Below are positions 52,652 to 61,661 of a stretch of 64,000 nt of DNA, in pieces. The DNA comes from an uncultured Pseudomonadales bacterium (GTDB lineage Bacteria > Pseudomonadota > Gammaproteobacteria > Pseudomonadales > Pseudohongiellaceae), in assembly GCA_947259995.1 (NCBI GenBank), contig CAMYOK010000002.1, forward strand, positions 598,881 to 662,880, read 5' to 3'. The notes below the pieces were generated by a model. It saw only the letters and a program-made list of their open reading frames with translations. It was not told where the DNA came from and did no database searches. The number at the start of each line of letters is the position of its first letter. The stretch's first letter is position 1. Made by a program: the position numbers and the translations under genes.

Positions 52652-55615
52652 TTAGAAATCGTAAACCAAACGAGCATAGATCGAGCGACCCATTGGGTCT
52701 TGTAACTCACCAATCACACCAGCAAAGTCTGGAGTACGCTGGGCCTGGCGATCGAACAAGTTACGAGAACCAACACTCACACCCATTTCGCCACCATACA
52801 AGCTGATGCCACGATAAGTGTACGCTAGGTCAAAGTCAGTCCATGCCTTTATCTGACCACCAACGATGGTTGGGTTAGGGTTAGTATTTGCGAATAGCGC
52901 AACAATCCCTGTGTAGTTGGTGCCATCCCAATCAACCTCGTCGACATAATGCACCGTGCCTGTCACTGCATGATTACCCAAAGTCCAACCTAAACGCAGG
53001 TTGGCTTTGATGTCAGGCACAGCAGGGGCAGTCGCTGTAAGCAAATTGGTTGAGCCAGTACCATCAACAACTGGACCATCCTCTGTGTCTTGGAACAAGA
53101 ACTCATCCATAATGGTGGCTTGCAAGTTAAGACGCAGATTACCCCAATCGCCCAAGCTTATGCGGTAATTACCTTGTACATCATAGGCCGTCACCTTAAC
53201 ACTTTGCGCGTTAACACTGCCTGGCGCTGAAACCTGCAAGATAGTGCCAAGGTCATTCGGATCACGAATGATGTCTGGGTTACTTAAACCGCTAGCAAGC
53301 CATGCTCTGAGTTGATCCTCAGATGGACGCCCAGCAGCACCGACACCATTCCCTGTGAAACCAGACCATTCTTTGAATGCCGCGAAGTCATTATTCATGA
53401 CCGTCTGGCCTGAAATTCCGACGATGCGGTTTTTAAAGTCTGTTTCATTCCAAGTCACAGAGACATCGAAATCACCGAATGCTATATCAAAGCCAAGCTG
53501 TTTCGATGTTGATGTTTCATTCTCTAGATCAGGGTTGCCACCCGAACAGGCCGTAGTGAACGCTGAGAAAGGTGAGAATCGATCCGTCACCGTGGACAAA
53601 CCACAGCTCACAGGGTCAAGAAGATCCGTGAGAGACGGCGCGATAAAGGCGTCGCCCGTTGTGGCTCGAAGGTTCAACCAATCCGTTGGGGCCCATGACA
53701 CACCGAACTTGGGATCAGTAGACTTTTGACCCGTGCTGAAATCCTCGTGACGAGCGGCGATTTCGACTTCTAGGTTCTGCAATACTGGCACAGCCAACTC
53801 GAAGAAGTAGGCGTTCACGTCTCGACTACCTGTGGTAATCGTTTCAGGGAATGGGCTACCGATCCATGTATCACCGCGAATCTCAATGATAGATGGCGTG
53901 TTGGTGTATTTGTCTTCACGCAACTGATAACCAACCGCAGCACCGATTGGCCCACCAGGGAGCTCAAAACCACCCAGCGGGATCTCACCATTCAAAACGA
54001 TGTCGACAGTTTTGAGCCAGGTCTCTTCCATTTCCTTAGCACGGCCGGCAATAGCCTCCATCACATGGATAGAGTTGTTGTCGGCTTCGTTTACTACGAA
54101 GAATGGGTTATAACAAGCGTCACGATCGTTGATCACATCACAACGCACGCCTTGCTTCATGGCTTCGATGTCGAAGTTCTGCGTTGACGCGTAACGCCAT
54201 CTCTGGGTGCTCTGACCGTAGGCTGCCATGCCCTCCCAGCCTTCAATAAACGGCACTCTAAAGTCTGCCTGCAATACAACGCGGCTATTGAAATCTACGC
54301 TGCCTGCAAGGTTGTCTCCATCAGGCGAAGTTCCTGCGCCACGAGTGTGAGTCTTGTTAATCGGGCGAAGGGTTCGCGCTCTAACGTCCTCATGCAGTAG
54401 GACGCCGTTATCGGTAGTGCCAGAGACAAGATAGTCCATCAAACCATCGTTGTTTAGATCTTGTGTGCCACGATCAGGAATTCCGTCGCCATTGGCATCG
54501 AAACCATAGAGCTGCTGGCCTGCCGAGTTCGTCGCAAGGAAGGGGTTGCCGGGTAGCTCACCACGCAAGGCTCCTAGCTCTGCAATTCGTGAGTTTCCAG
54601 GGTTGGACGTAGACGTGTAGGTCATCTGCGCCATGCGCGATCTGAACCCTTGCAAACTAAGAGTTAAATCCTCGTTGACATCCCAAGTGGCGTTTGCAAA
54701 CAAAGAGCCAGTATCCGTTGGTTCTCTATAGCTACGAGTATCACCAAAGTCGAAGAAGCAAGTAGAGCCAACGAGCATACCGTAGGGATTGTTGACTTCA
54801 TTGGCTTTGTAGGACTGACGTTCAGAAGCTGGTGCACAGTTAGGGTCTGGTCTGTTAGTTGAGGCACCCGTGTATTGACCATTCTCGTCACGCACTGGAG
54901 CAACATAGTTACCGGGAGAGTTCGATGAATAGTTCAAACCAGCTTGGGCTAAGTAGGGACGCTCATCCCAACCAAGACGACTGTTAGAACGATACTGCCC
55001 TGCAAGCACGACATCGATGTCACCTACTTCGCCACCCCATAGCATTTGCACCGAGTGTTCGTCATAGTCGCCACGCGAATCCTGCTCACCATAGGTCTCG
55101 ATCTTAAGACCTTCATAAGATTTATAAGGCACGAAGTTGACAACCCCTGCCACGGCCTCGTTGCCGTAAAGTGCCGCCGCGCCATCAGCCACAATATCAA
55201 GACGTTGAATGGCGATTGTGGGGATCATCACGTTGACGTTCTCATCGGCCACGCGCTTACCATCAAGCAAGGTCAAAGTAGAACGAGGGCCAAGACCGCG
55301 CAAATCAATTGATGAGTTGGCTGAACTTGTACCCTGAATAGTATTGGTAATTGAAGACGATGGACCGCCCACGAACGACATGTTCTGGATGACTTCACCG
55401 ATATTGAGAGTGCCTTCGTCGACCAAGTCGTCAGCGCTTAACTGAGTTACTTGCGAGGCCTGTGTGAAACCTTCACTACGACGAATATAAGAGCCAGTAA
55501 CTACAACCTCTTCCACTTCATCCTGCTGAGCATAGCTTGGACCTGCCAGCGGTATCAATGACAAGGAAATAGCCGTGTACAGCAGACTACGTTTTTGTGG
55601 GACTTTAAAGCGCAT
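52652..55615 (-). CDS. TonB-dependent outer-membrane receptor (second)
   Basis: A 987-residue receptor. The signal peptide ends ...LAGPSYAQQ and is followed by VEEVVVTGSYIRRSEGF, the plug with SSIDLRGLGPRSTLTLLDGKR and VADGAAALYGNEAVAGVVNFVPYK, and a barrel ending YARLVYDF. A calcium-like loop (FDANGDGIPDRGTQDLNNDGLMD) occurs in an extracellular part, which is unusual but known for such receptors. Substrate is unknown. It is monocistronic; the adjacent glycosyltransferase and the 159-residue protein are separated from it by terminator or gap. It shares plug style with the receptor at 44-47 kb without being a close copy. Confidence 0.92.
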   Translation of the reverse strand: MRFKVPQKRSLLYTAISLSLIPLAGPSYAQQDEVEEVVVTGSYIRRSEGFTQASQVTQLSADDLVDEGTLNIGEVIQNMSFVGGPSSSITNTIQGTSSANSSIDLRGLGPRSTLTLLDGKRVADENVNVMIPTIAIQRLDIVADGAAALYGNEAVAGVVNFVPYKSYEGLKIETYGEQDSRGDYDEHSVQMLWGGEVGDIDVVLAGQYRSNSRLGWDERPYLAQAGLNYSSNSPGNYVAPVRDENGQYTGASTNRPDPNCAPASERQSYKANEVNNPYGMLVGSTCFFDFGDTRSYREPTDTGSLFANATWDVNEDLTLSLQGFRSRMAQMTYTSTSNPGNSRIAELGALRGELPGNPFLATNSAGQQLYGFDANGDGIPDRGTQDLNNDGLMDYLVSGTTDNGVLLHEDVRARTLRPINKTHTRGAGTSPDGDNLAGSVDFNSRVVLQADFRVPFIEGWEGMAAYGQSTQRWRYASTQNFDIEAMKQGVRCDVINDRDACYNPFFVVNEADNNSIHVMEAIAGRAKEMEETWLKTVDIVLNGEIPLGGFELPGGPIGAAVGYQLREDKYTNTPSIIEIRGDTWIGSPFPETITTGSRDVNAYFFELAVPVLQNLEVEIAARHEDFSTGQKSTDPKFGVSWAPTDWLNLRATTGDAFIAPSLTDLLDPVSCGLSTVTDRFSPFSAFTTACSGGNPDLENETSTSKQLGFDIAFGDFDVSVTWNETDFKNRIVGISGQTVMNNDFAAFKEWSGFTGNGVGAAGRPSEDQLRAWLASGLSNPDIIRDPNDLGTILQVSAPGSVNAQSVKVTAYDVQGNYRISLGDWGNLRLNLQATIMDEFLFQDTEDGPVVDGTGSTNLLTATAPAVPDIKANLRLGWTLGNHAVTGTVHYVDEVDWDGTNYTGIVALFANTNPNPTIVGGQIKAWTDFDLAYTYRGISLYGGEMGVSVGSRNLFDRQAQRTPDFAGVIGELQDPMGRSIYARLVYDF

Positions 55616-55888
55616 ATTTCTCTCCTAATTTATTTTTTTTATAGCAGAGTTCGCGAAATAATACGGCGACGAGCTTAATCCAATAATTACTTAGATGTCT
55701 AAGTTCTTGAACTTAAACCCGTCATTATCTGGAACGCCAAGGATAGTGTATTAAGATTTTTCATTTTGCAATAGTCTGAAACAATTGCTTACATTTATGA
55801 AATTAGGAGTGGCACCAAGATCCAGAGAAAGAGGCCAGACTGGCCATAAGAAGGGAGATTTTTATAGGAAAATCAATAAGGTTTGATG

Positions 55889-56368
55889 CTATTGATCAAG
55901 CTCTTCCAGGCGCTCTCGCAACATCTTTAAAACCTGATTTAGCTCACGAAAATAGTCATTTGCCCTCAACTGCTCGTTCATTTTTGCGGTGAGTTGCTCT
56001 AGTTTAGCGTCTAACTCTTTAAGTAAGGCGTCAGGACTCAGTAGCTCATCCGCGCCAATCCTATAGTCATTGGCATTATTCGCACGATGCTTCGTTACAA
56101 ATAGTGGCTCACAAGCGAGTTGCGAAATATTCGAACCAGTTGGGGTATATTTGCGACATTCGATATCAAACTCATCGTCGTCATTGAGAGAGTTGAACAC
56201 ACGATGAAATTCCGTTTGGATCCTATCGATCTGCGCTCGTAACTCGGGCACACTTAGATCATCGATTATTATTTGTTCCTGCTCGACACTATAGGCACTA
56301 GGGGCTGCCGTTAACGTCATTAACCCGCTTATAAAAAATCCAGCAACAAGCATTCGATGTGTGTTCAT
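55889..56368 (-). CDS. Exported coiled-coil protein of unknown function
   Basis: A 159-residue protein with a signal peptide (VAGFFISGLMTLTAAPSAYS). Two heptad-rich stretches, residues 35-60 (VPELRAQIDRIQTEFHRVFN) and 110-159, are predicted to form coiled coils. A central loop has two cysteines about 20 residues apart (IECRKYTP and LACEPL), likely a disulfide. I do not recognise the family. It stands alone. Confidence 0.65.
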   Translation of the reverse strand: MNTHRMLVAGFFISGLMTLTAAPSAYSVEQEQIIIDDLSVPELRAQIDRIQTEFHRVFNSLNDDDEFDIECRKYTPTGSNISQLACEPLFVTKHRANNANDYRIGADELLSPDALLKELDAKLEQLTAKMNEQLRANDYFRELNQVLKMLRERLEELDQ

Positions 56369-56595
56369 CTGCCTTGCCCTCTTCTGGGATTTTCTTAATT
56401 TTTGCCGTTACGGCCCTCCATATTGCGCCTAAACGTTTCCTGTGGGAACAGTCATTGACCCTATTTTTCCGACACTTCACCTTGAGAGAGCTCAAAAAAA
56501 ACAAACCCCTTAATTAAGGACGCTGGACTCAAGCCCGCTTGAAAGCTATCTTCTAACCCAATAACAACTAGATCTTTTAATAAAAGGAACGTTTC

Positions 56596-57189
56596 TTGGA
56601 AATCATTCCACAAGCACTATTCCCTAGCATCGTCTGGACAACTCTGTTTGACGACCGCGTAGCATTTAACACTAAATTGTTGGATTTGGCCCAGCGCTTA
56701 CGCGATAGCGAACCACGCGGAGTTATCAACTCGAATGTGAAAGGCTGGCAAAGCCCCAATAATTTGCAGAACTTGCCCGAGTTCGAGGATATAAATCGCA
56801 GAATCCTGCAGGTTTGTCAGCGCATTGCGGAATCTCAGCACTTCAAAGCAAATCACCACTTTCGTTTACAAGCCTGGCTCAATATTAGCCCTCCAGGCGC
56901 ATCAAACCAGATCCATCACCACGCCAACTGCCACTTCAGCGGCGTTTATTATATAAGCCTCAAAGCGCCGGAGTGTGGGAGCCTCTTTTTTAGAGACCCG
57001 CGCGTGGCCTCCAGGATGATGACCTACCCTATCGAGAAACCAACAGATTTCACGAGTTCAGAGATACAGATGCGCCCTGAAGAGGGCAGACTCTATGTCT
57101 TCCCAGGGTGGCTGGAGCATGGAGTAGAGGAAAACAAGAGCGACCAGGACCGTATCGGCATTAGCTTCAATGTGCTTGCAACGCCTTGA
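56596..57189 (+). CDS. Putative 2OG-Fe(II) oxygenase
   Basis: A 197-residue protein of the small 2-oxoglutarate/Fe(II) family that includes TIGR02466. The double-stranded beta-helix motifs are WLNISPPGASNQIHHHANCHFSGVYYI (first metal His), then FPGWLEHGVEENKSDQDRIGISFN (distal His and the Arg that binds 2-oxoglutarate). The second ligand, usually Asp, is Asn in HAN here, as in relatives with HxN-like variations; this lowers certainty about catalysis. The start is TTG 56596 with AAAGGA seven bases before it. It precedes the repeat protein gene by 140 bases and may hydroxylate a protein or small molecule. Confidence 0.75.
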   Translation: MEIIPQALFPSIVWTTLFDDRVAFNTKLLDLAQRLRDSEPRGVINSNVKGWQSPNNLQNLPEFEDINRRILQVCQRIAESQHFKANHHFRLQAWLNISPPGASNQIHHHANCHFSGVYYISLKAPECGSLFFRDPRVASRMMTYPIEKPTDFTSSEIQMRPEEGRLYVFPGWLEHGVEENKSDQDRIGISFNVLATP

Positions 57190-57329
57190 AACAGCCCCAC
57201 AGATCTCATAGGGTTTTTGACTAATACAGCTCAATATTTGATCATCTGAATAAATATTGTTAATTTAACACTCTACCCCACCTCTGGCTTAACGCCCCCA
57301 AATTTGCGCACGCATTTAAGGATACTGTC

Positions 57330-60300
57330 ATGCCAAAAAAAGAAAAACTAAATGGCGATAAAGGCACTACTAACGATCTACTTACAATCGAGGGCAACAC
57401 CTCCGTAAGCGTGAAAGCCGGTAAAGGCGACGACCTAATCATCGACCAAGGTGGCGCTGATGATAAAGTACGAGGCAATGATGGTAACGACACTGTCGCC
57501 TTTTATTACACTGGCAATGAAAGCGGATCGAACGACTACGATGCTGACAAAGGTGATGACACCTTAGAAGTGCATTTCACCCGTGACCAATGGATGCAAT
57601 TAAACCCTTATATTCAAACTGATCTTGACGCATTTTTATCACACTTATCAAGTGGCACTAAAAAGGCCTATGAGTTTCAGAGTGTCGGTATCGAAGCAGG
57701 GGAATTTGAGCAGGTCCGACTCTTTGTTGATGGCGATGAGCTCGCCCCAGAAGACGATATCGTTATCGCCAATGATGACAGTGCGCTACTTGATGAGAAC
57801 ACTTCGATAAGTGGCAGTGTTCTACTCAATGACATTGTCCCAGATCTTGTACGCCGCGTTGATTTGCAAGGCCCTAATGTACAGCGCGGGAGTTTGCTAC
57901 TTGACAGCGATGGTAGCTACCAATTTATCACTGGCAATGATTTTGAAGAACTCGCTAAAGACGAAATCGCAAACCTCCAGTTTAGTTATTTAGTCACTGA
58001 CGCTACTGGCGATACCGATAGCGCAACGATGACCATTAGTATAAATGGGCAGAACGATGCGCCACTGCTTGCCAGCACAACAGCCGACATCATCGAAGAT
58101 GGGCCAAGCGTTGCAATAGACCTTGCGAACCTTGGCAGTGATATCGACAGCGATGATGATGGCACGACCTTAACCTATACTATTTCAGGAGCACCGACAG
58201 AGGGTGTCGTCAGCATTGCAAATACCACACTTTTTGTTCAAGGCGGCGATGACTTTCAGTACCTCGCGATTGGAGAAACTAAAGAAATAACAATTGAGAT
58301 CACCGCGGCAGACCGACATGGCGCTACGGCTAGCAAACCCTTTATAGTCACGGTGACAGGCTCTAACGATCTACCGGTATTAACAGCAGACAACGCCGAT
58401 GTGGTAGAGGATGCTAGCGTCACGATTGATGTATTGGCGAACGATAGCGATGTTGATGCTAGCGACTCCCTGCACATAATCTCGACTGCGGGGGCAGTGA
58501 ACGGCAGCGTGTCTCTAATCGATGGTTCTGAGTTGGTCAACGATACCTTGCTATATACACCCAATGCAGACTTTAGTGGTGTAGACACATTTGAATATAC
58601 CGTTAGCGACGGTAATGGTGGAATAGTCACACAAACAGCAAGCGTTAATGTTGCCGCTAGAGCGGATGCGCCAATCGTTTCACATCAACTAATTGCTGGT
58701 GCAACAGCAATGCAATTCACCATGCGAGTCTCTGCAATACAAACCGACTTGGATGGCTCTGAAGTCATTGACCGAATTGAATTGCAAGCGGTGGACGGCA
58801 ACGGCAATGCACTCGATCTCAGCCCCTACGTCGACAAAGTCGTTTGGAGTCCAAGCCAGGCAAGTGGCAATGTGAGTGCAGACTTTAACTTCACCCTGCC
58901 TGCAGGCACTAGCAGTGACTTTGTAGTGACGGCGACCGCCGTATCGAAGGAACCTTCCAATGGCCACGAGGCCGCCAGTGCAACGAGTTTGAATGTTGAA
59001 GCCACGGGCAATTCTGCATCTAGCAGCTATACATTTAATGCGAATAATCAGAGCATCTGGGCCTCAGGAGACGCATTCAATTACAACACCGCGGTTAACA
59101 TCGGTGGCTCCATTGATGAGAGCGCCGAGTTTGGGGCGTCCGTGATTGGTCCAATTGATATTCGCGTCGCGGGCACTGGTGCTACAACCCATTTCTCGAC
59201 AGTCGTGCGCACCGAGGTAGATCTGGATATTGGCTTACAGAGCCGTTTCGGCATCCAAGGTGGTGACGTCGATGCAGTGCTAAACTACGATACGAATGTA
59301 ACATCGACATTTAATAAAACAACCGACACCTTAAGCATTCAAACACAAGCGAGCAACTTTTTACTTGGCAATGGATTCAATGCCACCACGCCGAACATAA
59401 GTTTCGAACAACTCCTAACGGACTTCGATTTGGACATGGGGTTCGCAATGTTCTTTTGGGGCTATCTGCACATCCATTACACAGCGGGAACCTCTCGCGT
59501 AGTGCATATGCCTGACATTAATGGCGGCCTGTCTATAGGTGCCCCAGTGGGGATAGATCTCGGAGGCCTTTTTGGGTCGGATGGCCTGAGCTTGGCGCGA
59601 TACGATGGTAATTCACTGCATTTACTTGAAGGGCTATACACGCAGAGTGAGTACTCCGGCACCAAAGAAGATGCTTGGGGCAATGAACTTTTCTCGTGGC
59701 TGTTAAACTCCCATCGATTCAATAACAGTTCTGATAGTGCAAATTGGGGGTACAACCAAGTCACCGGATCAGAAAGCCGAAATTTCGCTTCTATTCGTTT
59801 TGATTTGGACGGCATAGTCGCCCACATGCGCAACCAACCTAATCCTGTCCACCAAGAGTTTGATTTCATCGAGATCGGCCCGCTGTATGCGAATGCTGGG
59901 GCCGAGCTTGTTGATGTCGATTTAGTACTTTCCAGTGCCTATCGCCAGGACAATTTCCTACAGCCCGGGCAGCTAAATGGCACCGTAGTGTTTGAAGATG
60001 ACAGTCGCATCGATTTCCGTTTTGGCGACGAGATAAACATCGCCAATGCCTCTGCTCGAGATGCGAATGGTGATGGCAATATCGATTACTATTTCATCAT
60101 GAAGCCAGACGCTCAATTCCAGACAAACGCCTATATCGATATTAGTCTGCGCGACGAGGTGGACATTTTATCTGCCCATGTTGCGGGTGGTGTCGAAAAT
60201 TTTGGCGGGATCTCACTTAACGAAGGCCCCATCGAAGAATGGAATGGCACAATAATCAATCAGCACATCCCTATTCAATTGGTTGGAACAAGTTTTGGTT

Positions 60301-60341
60301 TAGATGTCGGAGCCGTGAACTCAGCAATGTGGGTTGTGTAG
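57330..60341 (+). CDS. Large RTX/VCBS repeat protein, probable surface or secreted adhesin-like protein
   Basis: A 1003-residue acidic protein. No N-terminal signal peptide is present. The start has RTX-like calcium nonapeptides (GKGDDLIIDQGGADDKVRGNDGNDT). Residues ~150-450 hold three VCBS/cadherin-like repeats (DENTSISGSVLLND, NGQNDAPLLA, DVLANDSDVDASDSLHI, FEYTVSDGNGG). The remaining ~500 residues are a unique region with no domain I recognise. RTX proteins without signal sequences are usually exported by type I secretion, but no such transporter is in the window. AAGGAT precedes the ATG. No terminator was seen after it. Confidence 0.75.
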   Translation: MPKKEKLNGDKGTTNDLLTIEGNTSVSVKAGKGDDLIIDQGGADDKVRGNDGNDTVAFYYTGNESGSNDYDADKGDDTLEVHFTRDQWMQLNPYIQTDLDAFLSHLSSGTKKAYEFQSVGIEAGEFEQVRLFVDGDELAPEDDIVIANDDSALLDENTSISGSVLLNDIVPDLVRRVDLQGPNVQRGSLLLDSDGSYQFITGNDFEELAKDEIANLQFSYLVTDATGDTDSATMTISINGQNDAPLLASTTADIIEDGPSVAIDLANLGSDIDSDDDGTTLTYTISGAPTEGVVSIANTTLFVQGGDDFQYLAIGETKEITIEITAADRHGATASKPFIVTVTGSNDLPVLTADNADVVEDASVTIDVLANDSDVDASDSLHIISTAGAVNGSVSLIDGSELVNDTLLYTPNADFSGVDTFEYTVSDGNGGIVTQTASVNVAARADAPIVSHQLIAGATAMQFTMRVSAIQTDLDGSEVIDRIELQAVDGNGNALDLSPYVDKVVWSPSQASGNVSADFNFTLPAGTSSDFVVTATAVSKEPSNGHEAASATSLNVEATGNSASSSYTFNANNQSIWASGDAFNYNTAVNIGGSIDESAEFGASVIGPIDIRVAGTGATTHFSTVVRTEVDLDIGLQSRFGIQGGDVDAVLNYDTNVTSTFNKTTDTLSIQTQASNFLLGNGFNATTPNISFEQLLTDFDLDMGFAMFFWGYLHIHYTAGTSRVVHMPDINGGLSIGAPVGIDLGGLFGSDGLSLARYDGNSLHLLEGLYTQSEYSGTKEDAWGNELFSWLLNSHRFNNSSDSANWGYNQVTGSESRNFASIRFDLDGIVAHMRNQPNPVHQEFDFIEIGPLYANAGAELVDVDLVLSSAYRQDNFLQPGQLNGTVVFEDDSRIDFRFGDEINIANASARDANGDGNIDYYFIMKPDAQFQTNAYIDISLRDEVDILSAHVAGGVENFGGISLNEGPIEEWNGTIINQHIPIQLVGTSFGLDVGAVNSAMWVV

Positions 60342-60378
60342 TTTCTTATTCCTAAATTCGGGCAGTACAGAAGCAAAC

Positions 60379-60903
60379 TCAGTCACTTACTTTCAGGCTG
60401 CCACTCGCAATGGCTAACTCGTAGCGCAATCTTGCGTTGTCCATATTGCGTTCGGTGTCTTGCAAAAAACTGGTTCGAACATCAAGACGACCATTGAGCA
60501 CCAACTGATTGCCAATGCGCACTGCTGTGCGGGGGTCACCACGAGCAGTTAAATTACCCACACTCATTCCTAGCGCACAATGCCCCCCGACAAAGGGCAG
60601 GTACTGATTATTGCCATTGTCTTGTGTTGCCGCTACAAAAGTCGCTTTATTGGCAGCGCTCGCAAAACACCAATCCACTCCCTTCGCACTGGCTTTGAAC
60701 TGTGAACAATTTGCTTCAACAATAGAGTGTTCGTCATAGGCAACAACGAGATCAAAGGCCACAAGCTCACCATCGATCACTCGCGAAAACCCGATGCCGT
60801 CAGTATTGATGATCGCATCTGGCACCTGTTGTGCCACTGCGCTTGCTGTTAGCACTACGCTCGCGAGCAATGCTGTAATACTCAGTGTTATTCTATTTTT
60901 CAT
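60379..60903 (-). CDS. Exported YHS-domain protein
   Basis: A 174-residue protein with a signal peptide (ITALLASVVLTASAVAQQ). The mature part fits the YHS-domain pattern seen in small exported proteins: a KGVDWCFASAANKATFVA strand-helix, then FVGGHCALGMSVGNLTARGDPRTAVRIGNQLVLNG, ending with a DTERNMDNA segment. The domain is thought to bind metals or heme-like ligands; the Cys and His in GGHCALG fit that. It lies 27 bases behind the Tat-exported DsrE-like gene and is probably cotranscribed with it. Confidence 0.78.
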   Translation of the reverse strand: MKNRITLSITALLASVVLTASAVAQQVPDAIINTDGIGFSRVIDGELVAFDLVVAYDEHSIVEANCSQFKASAKGVDWCFASAANKATFVAATQDNGNNQYLPFVGGHCALGMSVGNLTARGDPRTAVRIGNQLVLNGRLDVRTSFLQDTERNMDNARLRYELAIASGSLKVSD

Positions 60904-60930
60904 AAGGATGTTCCTTGTTAGTGTTGGAAA

Positions 60931-61599
60931 TTAGCCCGCGTATAACAGGCTGTAGCTGTATTCTTGCGAACGTGTGGCGGCCATAACACCTGCGGCAACA
61001 AAACGGCTTTCTGGGATCGCACCAGCGACGAGTTCGGCATTAATCTCATCAGCGGCCCCACCCGTGGCTGCTGCAATGGCGCGGGCGAATGATGCCGTTG
61101 CCTTGCTACAGATCACCACCTTCACTCCATTCGCACGCAAGTCTGCCAAAGTCGTTTGCCCGTTGGCCATACTGGCTGTATTCATTGGGTTCGTCCTAGG
61201 TGCCGGGTCCGCATTACGATCGAAAATCGCACCATATTTCTCCCATATGGCATCATCATAGGCATAGATGACCGAAGTATGGCGAAAACACACAATGAGA
61301 GCATAGTCGGACGCATTGCCGCCGTAGTCTATCTCATGGGCCTCAATGATATTCTTGGCATAGCGTACGGCGTTGGCTCCGCCTAAAGGAGTTGAGGAGT
61401 CAATGAATGCCCGATGACTCCCTGCTAACTCTCCCATCCATGCATCTTGGTTATGGCGCTTCGGGCTAAACCCAGCGCTTTGCGCTGTTGCTGGCGTCGA
61501 CACAGTCGCGGCACTTGCAGCAAGGCCAGCCACAGCGGCAACACTCATATTACTCAATAGAGCGCGACGGCCCACCTTCTTCACCTGTTCGTTTTCCAT
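60931..61599 (-). CDS. Tat-exported DsrE-like protein
   Basis: ATG 61599 is used (222 residues) because GGGAG stands six bases before it and it begins a compact Tat signal (KKVGRRALLSNMSVAAVAGLAA); a longer frame upstream adds twelve residues. The mature protein shows a Rossmann-like DsrE pattern: YALIVCFRHTSVIYAYDDAIWEKYG and later LRANGVKVVICSKATASF. DsrE-fold proteins carry sulfur or simply bind small molecules; the cysteine in VVICSK might be the reactive one. It stands 62 bases behind a SulP gene, on the same strand, with a YHS-domain gene after it. Confidence 0.65.
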   Translation of the reverse strand: MENEQVKKVGRRALLSNMSVAAVAGLAASAATVSTPATAQSAGFSPKRHNQDAWMGELAGSHRAFIDSSTPLGGANAVRYAKNIIEAHEIDYGGNASDYALIVCFRHTSVIYAYDDAIWEKYGAIFDRNADPAPRTNPMNTASMANGQTTLADLRANGVKVVICSKATASFARAIAAATGGAADEINAELVAGAIPESRFVAAGVMAATRSQEYSYSLLYAG

Positions 61600-61661
61600 A
61601 TGACTCTCCCATTCACGTTTATAGCCGTTAACCAATAGCAGCTAAGGATTTCATTCGATGC

